The translations under genes and the position numbers were made by a program. Under the pieces are notes generated by a model. The model worked only from the letters and a program-made list of their open reading frames with translations. It was not told the DNA's origin and did no database searches. DNA of 64,000 nucleotides. Source: Kuafuiihalomonas sp964473255 (GTDB lineage Bacteria > Myxococcota > Kuafuiibacteriia > Kuafuiibacteriales > Kuafuiibacteriaceae). The stretch lies in NCBI GenBank assembly GCA_964473255.1, contig CAYYOT010000009.1, forward strand, positions 1-64,000, read 5' to 3'. Of this stretch, positions 37,116-45,119 are shown one piece after another. Numbering within the stretch: position 1 is the stretch's first letter; each line of letters begins with the position of its first letter.

Positions 37116-38450
37116 TCAGGACTTGGGTCGCTGCATCCGATGACGCCGTAGGAGACGCTGCAGCGATTTGGGATGAATCTGAGCCTCCCGGGCCGCGCTG
37201 GTGATGTCGCCGCGGTGACGTCGCAGAAGCTCGTCGATGTATGCGATCTCGAAGGCCTTGCGCGCGGCTTCGAGCCCCGCGACCTCGAACTCTCCCACGC
37301 GCTCGTTCTCTTGAAGCTGGCGAAACGCGGGCAGAAGGTCGCCCCGCTCGAGGTCCTGGGTATCGGAGACCGCCACGGCACGGTCGACGAGGTTCCGCAG
37401 CTCGCGCACATTGCCCGGCCAGCGCGAGCGACACAGATACCCGAGCGTTTCGATGTGGGGCTCGGGTACTTCGACCGAACGCTCGTCGAGCTCCAGGGCG
37501 CGAGCCAAAAACCTTCGCGTCAGCAGCCGAATGTCTTCCGGGCGTTCACGCAGCGGAGGAATGCGGACCGTGAGGACGGCCAGCCGATGGTAGAGATCCT
37601 CGCGGAAGGTGCCCTCATTCACCATCTGCCGCAGGTCTCGGTGGGTAGCCGAGATCATGCGAAACTGGACCGTTCGGTGGTCTTCCGCCCCGATTCGCTT
37701 CACATGACCGGTTTCCAGGCTCCGCAGAACCTTCGACTGCAGGCCCAGGGGGAGCTCGCCGACCTCGTCGAGAAAGAAGGTCCCGCCGTCCGCGCCCTCC
37801 AGGGCTCCGGGGCTCACCTCCTTGGAGCCACCGGACGCGTCGCGCTCGTGCCCGAACAGTTCGTCTTCGAGCATGCTCGGTGAAGCCGCTCCGCAGTCGA
37901 CGACCACGAAAGGCGCGCTGCGGTCGGGCCCCAACGCGTGAAGCCCTCGCGCTGCCAGCTCCTTGCCGGTGCCGGGCTCACCTTCGAGGAGCACCGCGCC
38001 GTCGGACTGGGCGGCCTGCTCGAGCGTGGCGAACAGGGACCGCATTTCTGCGCTTTCGCCGATCAGGTCACCGAAAGCCTCCGACTCGGATACGGGAAGC
38101 AGGCGCGGCCGCTCGGCGGGCCCGATGCGCAGCTGGCTCGTCCCCGCCTGTACGATGATGCCCTCGCCGACGTACGCCTCGCGCAGCTGGTGATTTGCCA
38201 ACCAGGTCCCGTTGCTGGACGCCTGGTCGACGACGGCGACGCCCAGAGGCCGCATTTCCACCGACAGGTGAAAGCTCGAGACGGCGCGATCGCTCAGCAC
38301 CAGATCGTTGGAGTCGGCCGCGCCAACGCGAACCGGGGCGCTGACCGGACCGATTCGACGCCCGCGGTTCGGGCCTCGCAGGACCTCGATCACGACGTCT
38401 GGGCTCTTGCGGATAGAGACCTGGCCGAGATTCAGCGTATCCCGCGACAT
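37116..38450 (-). CDS. FHA-domain AAA+ transcriptional regulator (sigma-54 activator type)
   Basis: A 444-residue regulator with an N-terminal FHA domain (phosphothreonine-binding; residues about 22-105), an AAA+ ATPase core (Walker A GEPGTGKE; GTFFLDEVGELP; RMISATHRDL; FREDLYHRLAVL; WPGNVRELRN) and a C-terminal Fis-like helix-turn-helix (DITSAAREAQIHPKSLQRLL). The sigma-54 contact loop GAFTGA is replaced by DASGGS after GHER, so it may not open sigma-54 promoters in the usual way. The FHA domain suggests input from a Ser/Thr kinase, possibly the neighbouring one (inference). ATG 38450 has AGGA nine bases upstream; the codon opening the longer frame is TTG. Confidence 0.88.
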   Translation of the reverse strand: MSRDTLNLGQVSIRKSPDVVIEVLRGPNRGRRIGPVSAPVRVGAADSNDLVLSDRAVSSFHLSVEMRPLGVAVVDQASSNGTWLANHQLREAYVGEGIIVQAGTSQLRIGPAERPRLLPVSESEAFGDLIGESAEMRSLFATLEQAAQSDGAVLLEGEPGTGKELAARGLHALGPDRSAPFVVVDCGAASPSMLEDELFGHERDASGGSKEVSPGALEGADGGTFFLDEVGELPLGLQSKVLRSLETGHVKRIGAEDHRTVQFRMISATHRDLRQMVNEGTFREDLYHRLAVLTVRIPPLRERPEDIRLLTRRFLARALELDERSVEVPEPHIETLGYLCRSRWPGNVRELRNLVDRAVAVSDTQDLERGDLLPAFRQLQENERVGEFEVAGLEAARKAFEIAYIDELLRRHRGDITSAAREAQIHPKSLQRLLRRHRMQRPKS

Positions 38451-38513
38451 GAATCGCAATCCTACCGCGAACGAGAGAACGGGTCATGAGAAGTGCCGGC
38501 CTGCCACCCGAGC

Positions 38514-39512
38514 CTACACGGATCCCGCGGCCGTAGGCGGCTTGCTCCGGGATCGCCGGCGCTGCCGCCGGTTGACGAGGCCCGCGAACGCCACCGGCCC
38601 GAAGCGGGTCCAGACGCCGGCCAGGGCCCGCCGAGGGCGGTCGGTGTGACGCACCGCGACGGTGTCGCCGCTGCAGCCGTCGTCGTCCGAGCACCCTCCG
38701 TGGTCCGTCTCGTCCCCCGAGCATCCGTCGTCGCCGTCCGCGCTCGAGGCCGCGTCGCCGGAGCATCCGTCGTAGCCATCCGAGCCGGAGGCTTCGTCGC
38801 CCGAACAGCCGTCGGCACCCTCGCCATCGCCACTGCAGCCGACCGATTCTTCGCCGTCGTCGTCTCCGTCGACCTCGGCGCACCCGGCGCCCGAGCGTCT
38901 CGGCCCGGCGCGGCTCGTCCAGTCGGTCGGCTCGATGGCGTCGGGGTCCAAGGAGTCGGTCGGGTCCACCACGTGGATGGTCGTCGCGACGCGCGGCGGA
39001 CGGCTTCGCTGGATCGGCTCTTCGCCGCCACAGCCCACGTCCTCGCTCCCGGAGTTGCCGCCCGTACGGGACGCTTCATCGAAGATCCAGATCCAGCCGT
39101 CCCGAACCTCCCGGAGCCCGTCGTTCGTCGTCACGTCGAACTCGAAGCGGTATCCCGCATCGGTACGCTGCAGCTGGCCGTGTGCTTCGCCGACGGCTTC
39201 CGTGAAGCCCCCCGAGATCTCCCGGTAGCGGATGCGAGCGGGGTACCCATCTTCGGGGAGCTGCAGCTCGATGATCACGGACGTTCGATCGCTAAGGTAC
39301 AGCTCTCCGAAGAAGAGGCGCGGTCCCCGCTCGGCGTGGATCGTCTCGGCGTGAGGCCGGGCTCCGCGGTACGTGAAGCCGACTCCCTGAAGATGCCGAG
39401 GTCGCGAAAAACTCGATCCGGGGTCGGAATCGAGCACCACCTCGATGTCCGCCGAGCGAGCATCGTCGCAGGCGACGGCCGCAAATATGATGATCCCCAC
39501 CGCGGAGCGCAT
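38514..39512 (-). CDS. Lipoprotein with GCSGD repeats and C-terminal TM/Arg tail
   Basis: A 332-residue exported protein with a short signal and possible lipobox (FAAVAC). The first half is a beta-rich domain of unknown type. The region from about residue 215 to 280 contains a run of GCSGD units separated by Asp/Ser/Gly-rich spacers. After that come a hydrophobic segment (FGPVAFAGLV) and the Arg-rich end NRRQRRRSRSK. The end resembles, in principle, Cys-plus-TM-plus-basic sorting tails such as MYXO-CTERM, but with many Cys instead of one. Its start overlaps the stop of the upstream barrel gene, so the two are probably co-translated. Confidence 0.72.
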   Translation of the reverse strand: MRSAVGIIIFAAVACDDARSADIEVVLDSDPGSSFSRPRHLQGVGFTYRGARPHAETIHAERGPRLFFGELYLSDRTSVIIELQLPEDGYPARIRYREISGGFTEAVGEAHGQLQRTDAGYRFEFDVTTNDGLREVRDGWIWIFDEASRTGGNSGSEDVGCGGEEPIQRSRPPRVATTIHVVDPTDSLDPDAIEPTDWTSRAGPRRSGAGCAEVDGDDDGEESVGCSGDGEGADGCSGDEASGSDGYDGCSGDAASSADGDDGCSGDETDHGGCSDDDGCSGDTVAVRHTDRPRRALAGVWTRFGPVAFAGLVNRRQRRRSRSKPPTAAGSV

Positions 39513-40099
39513 CAGAAGTGGAATCCCAGCCCCACCGACCAGGTGATGGCATCCGTGGGCGCGGCCATCAGCCGATGGGCGAGATCATCCGCGCCGCCGT
39601 GCCACGTGTAGCCGAGGCGCGTCATCAGCGAGACCGCCCGCCAGGGCCGAACCTGAAGTCCCACGCCAACGAGGCCCGCCGGCGTCCAGTCTTCCTGCGC
39701 GAGGTCGACCGAGCGATGCACGAGCGTCTGTCGCTGCCGACGCGCACCGGCACCGAGCTCGCCGAAGATGCGCACCGGCCCCGCCAGCGGAAGCACCAGT
39801 CGAAGTGAGCCACCGAGGTCTAGCTGGCGCGTGTCGGCTTGACCGCCCACGGTGTCGAGGCTCCGATCGAAACGTCGCCCCTCGACGTTGGCCAAGAAGT
39901 ACACCCTCAGAGGCGACGACCCGAGCCGCAGCGTCGGACCGATGCTTGCGCCCCAGGCCAGCGATGGGTCGCTGCCCCCGGTGTCCGTCACCGCACCGCC
40001 CCGTCCCTCGGCAACGAAGTATGTGCCGGCCGCCCAGGTGGGGCTCGAAATCCCAACCACGCCGCCGGCGATGAGCATGACACGACTCAAGCACCGCAC
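39512..40099 (-). CDS. Small outer-membrane beta-barrel protein
   Basis: A 195-residue exported protein with a signal peptide (cleavage after TWAA) and amphipathic strands throughout (LRVYFLANVEG, VRIFGELGAGA, WSVGLGFHF), ending with a C-terminal Phe typical of BamA recognition. The size suits an eight-stranded barrel. It is coupled to the downstream GCSGD-repeat lipoprotein (overlapping stop and start), which suggests a joint function at the cell surface. Confidence 0.7.
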   Translation of the reverse strand: MRCLSRVMLIAGGVVGISSPTWAAGTYFVAEGRGGAVTDTGGSDPSLAWGASIGPTLRLGSSPLRVYFLANVEGRRFDRSLDTVGGQADTRQLDLGGSLRLVLPLAGPVRIFGELGAGARRQRQTLVHRSVDLAQEDWTPAGLVGVGLQVRPWRAVSLMTRLGYTWHGGADDLAHRLMAAPTDAITWSVGLGFHF

Positions 40100-40278
40100 G
40101 GGCCCTCGGAATGCTCGGTCCGTACCAATTGCGCCGAACGCTCGGAGTTTCGGCGGTTCGCGGCTGGTTCCGCAGGGTTAGCGGCGGGTGTGATCGCGCT
40201 CGACCCGCCCGCGGACGCTCGTCGGCGTATACGGAAGGAAACGCGTCGTGCCTTGCGCGCACGCCGCCACCGGTTCGG

Positions 40279-41052
40279 CTACAGCACGAACGGAATCAAG
40301 GCTTTGCGGTCCCGCGGGTAGTCCGCAAAACGCTCATGGTACCAGCGGTGATGGCTCACAGCGCGCGGGCCGAGATTCGCCGCCGTGAAGAAGGCGAATA
40401 CCCAGGCGGGCGTCGTCATGGCCGCCAGCGCAAATCCGGTCCACTCGATCATCTCGCCCAGGTAGTTCGGACTCGTCACCCACCGAAATAAACCGCCGTA
40501 CGGGATGCGGTAGCCCGTCTCGTTCGGGCGACGGAGGTTCCGCAAGATGGCGTCCGACTGGTGGTTGACTGCGTAGCCCACGCAGAACAGGCCCAGCCCG
40601 GCGACGAACGGCAGCGAGGCGAGCCAGGCCGTGGTCAGGTGGGGAGACAAGACGGTGATCGCGAAGGCGTTGGTGCTCCCATTCGCGATGTTGAAAGCGA
40701 TGGCCAAGCCCATCGTGAGCACGGGCATGCGTCGCTGCCCGACCCGCATCCGAAAAGGGAAGATGAACGACCGGTACAGGTAGTGGGTCATGAACATGAT
40801 GAGCAATGCCCACCGGGCGCCCGAACCGTCGGCCCCGTGCCAGGCGAAGACGAGGCCGAACGTGAGCGGAGAAGGGGCTTCCATTATTAGCCACGCCCAC
40901 CGCGTATCGATGGTGGGACCCCAGCCCCGGCGCATGTGACGGCCGTAAGGGGCCGAGATGAAAACGAGCGCGACGAAGCTCGCCAAACCGAACAGCACCA
41001 CGGAGACGACGGTCCAGGCGTACAGGGGGTGGATTGCAAATACGTCCAGCAT
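40279..41052 (-). CDS. Steroid 5-alpha-reductase-like membrane protein
   Basis: A 257-residue protein with about six hydrophobic segments and the C-terminal signature of the 3-oxo-5-alpha-steroid 4-dehydrogenase/ICMT-like fold: GYRIPYGGLFRWVTSPNY, LGEMIEWTGFALA and RAVSHHRWYHERFADYPRDRKALIPFVL. The family reduces steroid or unsaturated acyl substrates with NADPH in membranes. In bacteria the substrate is unclear; sterol- or long-chain-enoyl-related roles are possible. ATG 41052 follows a GTG in frame. The gene is divergent from the hybrid kinase. Confidence 0.85.
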   Translation of the reverse strand: MLDVFAIHPLYAWTVVSVVLFGLASFVALVFISAPYGRHMRRGWGPTIDTRWAWLIMEAPSPLTFGLVFAWHGADGSGARWALLIMFMTHYLYRSFIFPFRMRVGQRRMPVLTMGLAIAFNIANGSTNAFAITVLSPHLTTAWLASLPFVAGLGLFCVGYAVNHQSDAILRNLRRPNETGYRIPYGGLFRWVTSPNYLGEMIEWTGFALAAMTTPAWVFAFFTAANLGPRAVSHHRWYHERFADYPRDRKALIPFVL

Positions 41053-41180
41053 CACGACCGACCGCCTCGCGAGGCGCGGTTAGCAGACGTGGGAATTCCA
41101 GCCTAGCTCCGCTTGGAGATCGCCGTCGATATCTGCTTCGATGGCGTGGTGAACGCCGGGAGGTCGAAGAGGGCGCGACG

Positions 41181-43346
41181 ATGAGAGCGCGTCTTCCCTC
41201 CAACGAAGCCGCCCGCCTCGCTGCACTGGAGGCTCTGGAGATTCTCGATACGCCGCCCTCCGAGGCGCTCGACGACCTGGCCCTGGTCGCATCGGAGCTC
41301 TTCGGCACGCCCATCTCGTTGGTGAGTCTGGTCGACGCCGATCGGCAGTGGTTCAAAGCGAAGGTTGGGGTCGAAGCCACGGAGACGCACCGCGACCTCG
41401 CTTTTTGCGCTCACGCGATCTTGGAACCCGATGAGTTGCTCGTCGTCGAGAACACACTGGAGGACGTCCGCTTCGTCGACAACGATCTGGTGACGGGCGA
41501 GCCGTTCATTCGCTTTTACGCCGGGGCACCGCTCGTCAGCTCCGACGGCCTAGCGCTCGGGACGCTCTGCGTCATCGACCAGAAGCCTCGTTCGCCGACC
41601 GCCGGCCAGCTCGAGGCGCTGCGCGCACTCTCCCGTCGCGTCGTGCACGAGATGGAGCGCCGGGTGAACGTCAAACGACTGCGCGCGCTGCAGGAAGCGA
41701 GCGCTCAACCGTGGAGTGACCTGGCCGAGCAGTCCCTCCTGACGATCGCTCGAGGCGTCTCGTCGCGAACCGGCGACGAGTTTTTCCGCCAGCTCGTCAG
41801 GCACCTCTCCTCGGCTCTCGATGCGCCGGCTGCCTACGTCAGCGAGCTACATCCCCAGCGGCCCGGATGGGCGCGAATGGTGGCGGCCTCCGGTTCCGAT
41901 GTGGAGGGTCGTGAATATTGCTTGGCCGATACGCCCGGCCAGCGACTCGCCGTGGATTGCGATGCCGTGACCATCGATTCTGGTCTCGAGGCCGTGTATC
42001 CCCAGGATCGGGACGCCGATGGCTTCGAGGCGTTTTCGGGGGCGGCCTTGTTCGACTCGCGAGGACGTCCGATGGGGATCATGGCCGTTTTGTTCGATCG
42101 GCCGCTCACCACCCCGCGGGTGACGGAGTCCATGCTCCAGATATTTGCTTCCCGCGCCGCGGCCGAGCTCGAGCGACGGCGGGTCGAGCGCGAACTCGTG
42201 ATGGCCAAGGAGGCGGCCGAATCCGCCGACCGGGCCAAGACGGATTTCTTGGCCGCCATGAGCCACGAAATCCGCACTCCGATGAATGCGGTCTTGGGTT
42301 TCGCCGAGCTACTCGCAGATACGCCACTGGAAACCCGCCAGCGCGAGTACGTCGAGACCATACGGTTGTCGGGGGCCAACCTTCTCGAGATCATCGATGA
42401 CATCCTGGACTTGTCCAAGATCGAGGCGGGTCGCTTCGACGTGCTGCGCGTGCCGTTCGACGTCGCGGGCGGGGCTCGTGATGTCGTTCAGCTCTTCGTG
42501 GCGCAGGCGAAGGACAAGGATCTTGCGCTCGATCTGAACGTCTCCGACCCGCCGCCGACGGCCGTGGGCGACCCCGGGCGCTTTCGACAAGTATTGACCA
42601 ATCTGCTCGGCAACGCGGTCAAATTCACCGATGAGGGCCGGGTCCGCGTCACGGTCCGTGCCCAGTCTGGGGGCTGGGTCGAAGTGTCGGTCAGCGACAC
42701 CGGACAAGGGATCGCCCATGACGACGTCGAACGTTTGTTCGATGCGTTCGTGCAGGGCGACGGCTCGCCTTCCCGTCGTCATGGTGGGGTCGGATTGGGC
42801 CTGGCCATCAGTAAGCGTTTGGTCGCGTTGATGGACGGCGAGATCGGGTACGAACCGGCGTCGGGCGGGGGCTCTCGATTTTGGTTTCGCCTGCCCACCA
42901 CGGACGAACGGTCGGAACCGCTTTCTCCAGAGGGGGCCGTGCCGGAAGTGGGGGGAGAGCCGTCCGCGCGGACCGCCAGCGTGCTGGTGGTGGAAGACAA
43001 TGAAGTCAATCAGCGTCTTGCCTCGGCCATGCTCGAGCGGCTCGGTTCGACGGTCGAAGTTGCGGCGAGCGGCACAGAAGCGCTGACCAAGACCGATGCC
43101 CGTCACTTCGACCTGATCTTCATGGACTGCCACATGGACGGCATGGACGGGCTCGAGGCTACGCGTCGGCTGCGACGACGGGAGAGCGACGCCGGCTCCG
43201 AACGCACGCCGATCGTGGCGTTGAGCGCCAGCGCGCTGGAGAACGAGCGCAAGGCCTGTCTGGCCGCGGGCATGGACGACTTCGTGGCCAAGCCGATCCA
43301 GTTGTCCGAGCTTTCGCGGGTCCTTCGCCGATGGGTTTCGACGTAG
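41181..43346 (+). CDS. Hybrid sensor histidine kinase (GAF-GAF-HisKA-HATPase-REC)
   Basis: A 721-residue soluble sensor with two N-terminal GAF domains (residues about 15-160 and 180-340), a HisKA dimerisation domain with phospho-acceptor H362 (MSHEIRTPMNAVLGF), an HATPase_c domain (NLLGNAVKFTDEGRV, DTGQGI, GVGLGLAISKRL) and a C-terminal receiver with phospho-acceptor D649 (LIFMDCHMDGMDG). No membrane helix is visible, so the signal is cytoplasmic. An output partner is not encoded beside it. ATG 41181 follows GAAGAGGG; upstream in-frame sequence is not conserved-looking. Confidence 0.93.
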   Translation: MRARLPSNEAARLAALEALEILDTPPSEALDDLALVASELFGTPISLVSLVDADRQWFKAKVGVEATETHRDLAFCAHAILEPDELLVVENTLEDVRFVDNDLVTGEPFIRFYAGAPLVSSDGLALGTLCVIDQKPRSPTAGQLEALRALSRRVVHEMERRVNVKRLRALQEASAQPWSDLAEQSLLTIARGVSSRTGDEFFRQLVRHLSSALDAPAAYVSELHPQRPGWARMVAASGSDVEGREYCLADTPGQRLAVDCDAVTIDSGLEAVYPQDRDADGFEAFSGAALFDSRGRPMGIMAVLFDRPLTTPRVTESMLQIFASRAAAELERRRVERELVMAKEAAESADRAKTDFLAAMSHEIRTPMNAVLGFAELLADTPLETRQREYVETIRLSGANLLEIIDDILDLSKIEAGRFDVLRVPFDVAGGARDVVQLFVAQAKDKDLALDLNVSDPPPTAVGDPGRFRQVLTNLLGNAVKFTDEGRVRVTVRAQSGGWVEVSVSDTGQGIAHDDVERLFDAFVQGDGSPSRRHGGVGLGLAISKRLVALMDGEIGYEPASGGGSRFWFRLPTTDERSEPLSPEGAVPEVGGEPSARTASVLVVEDNEVNQRLASAMLERLGSTVEVAASGTEALTKTDARHFDLIFMDCHMDGMDGLEATRRLRRRESDAGSERTPIVALSASALENERKACLAAGMDDFVAKPIQLSELSRVLRRWVST

Positions 43347-43397
43347 GCCTTGGCGACGATCTTGCCAATCGGATCCGAAGCGACGAAAGCGGACTGC

Positions 43398-44150
43398 GTG
43401 CTCCGGCTTCAGCGCCTCAACATGGACACGAGCTGGAAGCTGACGTGGGGAGGCACGTCGCTCGTGGTCGACCCCTGGCTCGTCGGCAGCGAAGTGGATG
43501 GGGCGCGCTGGCTGAATGAGCAATGGCACGCGACGCCTCCTGTGCCCGTCGAAGAGGTTGGGGCCTTCGACGCGGTCGTCGTCAGTCAGTCGTATGCCGA
43601 CCACTGCCACTTTCCGACGCTGGACCGCTTGGCCGAGGACCGACCGATCCTGGCGGTCGCCAAGGCTTTGGCACCGTTGAGAGCTCGCTACGCGCAACGC
43701 GAAGTCCGAGCGTTGGATGCGAGCCCCGTTCGGTTGGGGGAGCTGGAGATTTCGACCCTCGCTCCGGACCGCCGGCTGGATCCCGTCTACTATGCTGCGC
43801 TCGTCGAGCGCGATGGCGAAGCCGTCGTGTACACGCCGCACGGCTTCGTTCCCAACGATCGCCAGCGGCAAAGACTCGCCGCGCTGCGGGTTCGAGTCCT
43901 GGTCACGACATTCATGGAGTTCGTCCTGCCGTGGTGGCTGGGGGGGCGGGTCAGTCCCGGCGTGGACAACGTTCGGGCTCTGGCCGACCTTATGGAGCCA
44001 GAGTTCGTGATCAACTGTCACGACGAACCGAAGCCGACGCGGGGACTCGTGGGTCGGCTGGCGAGCGTCACGCGGACCGACCCGAGTACCGTGAAGTTCC
44101 CCTCGTCTTCGGTCGTCGACGTCGACGATTACGGTGCGGTGACCCTCTGA
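43398..44150 (+). CDS. MBL-fold protein with an altered metal motif
   Basis: A 250-residue protein of a metallo-beta-lactamase-fold group recognisable by NMDTSWKLTWGG and VVDPWLVGSEVDGARWLNEQWH at the N-terminus. The metal motif reads SQSYADHCHFP, in which the first His of the usual THxHxDH or SHxFxDHCH pattern is Gln. Metal binding could therefore be reduced. The GTG at 43398 is chosen because the conserved region begins a few residues later; a TTG at 43350 would add 16 residues. It lies 51 bp after the hybrid kinase gene on the same strand. Confidence 0.75.
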   Translation: MLRLQRLNMDTSWKLTWGGTSLVVDPWLVGSEVDGARWLNEQWHATPPVPVEEVGAFDAVVVSQSYADHCHFPTLDRLAEDRPILAVAKALAPLRARYAQREVRALDASPVRLGELEISTLAPDRRLDPVYYAALVERDGEAVVYTPHGFVPNDRQRQRLAALRVRVLVTTFMEFVLPWWLGGRVSPGVDNVRALADLMEPEFVINCHDEPKPTRGLVGRLASVTRTDPSTVKFPSSSVVDVDDYGAVTL

Positions 44151-44195
44151 GCTTCGTGGCCGGCCCGCCGGTCGACCGTGCTAGCCTCGGCGCCG

Positions 44196-45119
44196 ATGGA
44201 CCGACTTCAGGCCCTCCATGCGTTCGTGCGCCTGAGCGATTTGGGAACCTTTTCCGCGGTCGCCGATGACCTTCGGGTCAAGCAGTCCACCGTGAGCAAA
44301 TGGGTGGCCAGCCTCGAAGAAGAGCTCGGAGTTCAGCTCGTGGAGCGTACGACCCGCAGCCAGCGGCTCACGGAAGCGGGCCGCGACTTTCGTACGCGGG
44401 CCCTCGACGTCTTGTCGGCGTACGATGCCGCGGTCGAGTCGGTGCGGAGCGAGGCGCAGGAGCCGATCGGACGACTCCGCGTGAGTCTGCCGGTGGTCTT
44501 CGGCCGGCGCTTCGTCCTGCCATTCTTGCCTGGCTTCGCCCAGGCTCACCCCCGCCTCGAGCTCGAGCTGCTCTTCGACGACCGATATTCGCGCCTGGTC
44601 GACGACGAGGTAGATGTCGCCATTCGGGTGGGCACTCCGGTCGATTCGTCGTTTCGCGCGCGGACCCTCGGTCGTTCGGCGCGCCGGGTGGTCGCTGCGC
44701 CGTCGTACCTCACCCGAGTTGGTCCTCCCGAAAGGCCCGGCGACCTGGTTGCGCACGACTGCTTGCTCCACACCGGGCTGCGTCCGGGTGAGCCGTGGGT
44801 GTTCAGTCGCGACGGGGAGGGCATCCGGGTTCCGGTGCGAGGGCGCGCGCGAGCCAACAACAGCGAGGCGCTGCTGACGATGGCACGGGAAGGACTGGGG
44901 ATCGCGCTCCTCGCGGACTGGCTGGTCGCCGACGACGTGGGCCGGGGAACGCTCCAGGTCATACTTTCAGCCTACGAGACCCCGCCCGCGCCCATCCAGG
45001 CCGTCTTCGCCGCCCAGCGCTACGTGCACCCGCGGTCTCGACTCTTCGTGGATGCGCTGGAGAGCTTCCTGTCGGGTCGCCTGGCGACTGAGACCCCGGC
45101 CTCAGCGCCCGCCCGCTGA
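44196..45119 (+). CDS. LysR-family transcriptional regulator
   Basis: A 307-residue regulator with an N-terminal winged helix-turn-helix (MDRLQALHAFVRLSDLGTFSAVADDL, KQSTVSKWVASLEEELG) and a LysR substrate-binding domain (GRLRVSLPVVFGRRFVLP, LVDDEVDVAIRVG, LLTMAREGLGIALLADWLV). The target is unknown. The ATG at 44196 is used; an upstream GTG would extend it by six residues. Its last 18 bases overlap the end of the convergent protease gene. Confidence 0.92.
   Translation: MDRLQALHAFVRLSDLGTFSAVADDLRVKQSTVSKWVASLEEELGVQLVERTTRSQRLTEAGRDFRTRALDVLSAYDAAVESVRSEAQEPIGRLRVSLPVVFGRRFVLPFLPGFAQAHPRLELELLFDDRYSRLVDDEVDVAIRVGTPVDSSFRARTLGRSARRVVAAPSYLTRVGPPERPGDLVAHDCLLHTGLRPGEPWVFSRDGEGIRVPVRGRARANNSEALLTMAREGLGIALLADWLVADDVGRGTLQVILSAYETPPAPIQAVFAAQRYVHPRSRLFVDALESFLSGRLATETPASAPAR

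Noticed and set aside
42309..44021. A 570-residue minus-strand frame across the hybrid kinase and the MBL gene
   Set aside because: It spans two recognised plus-strand genes and shows no domains.
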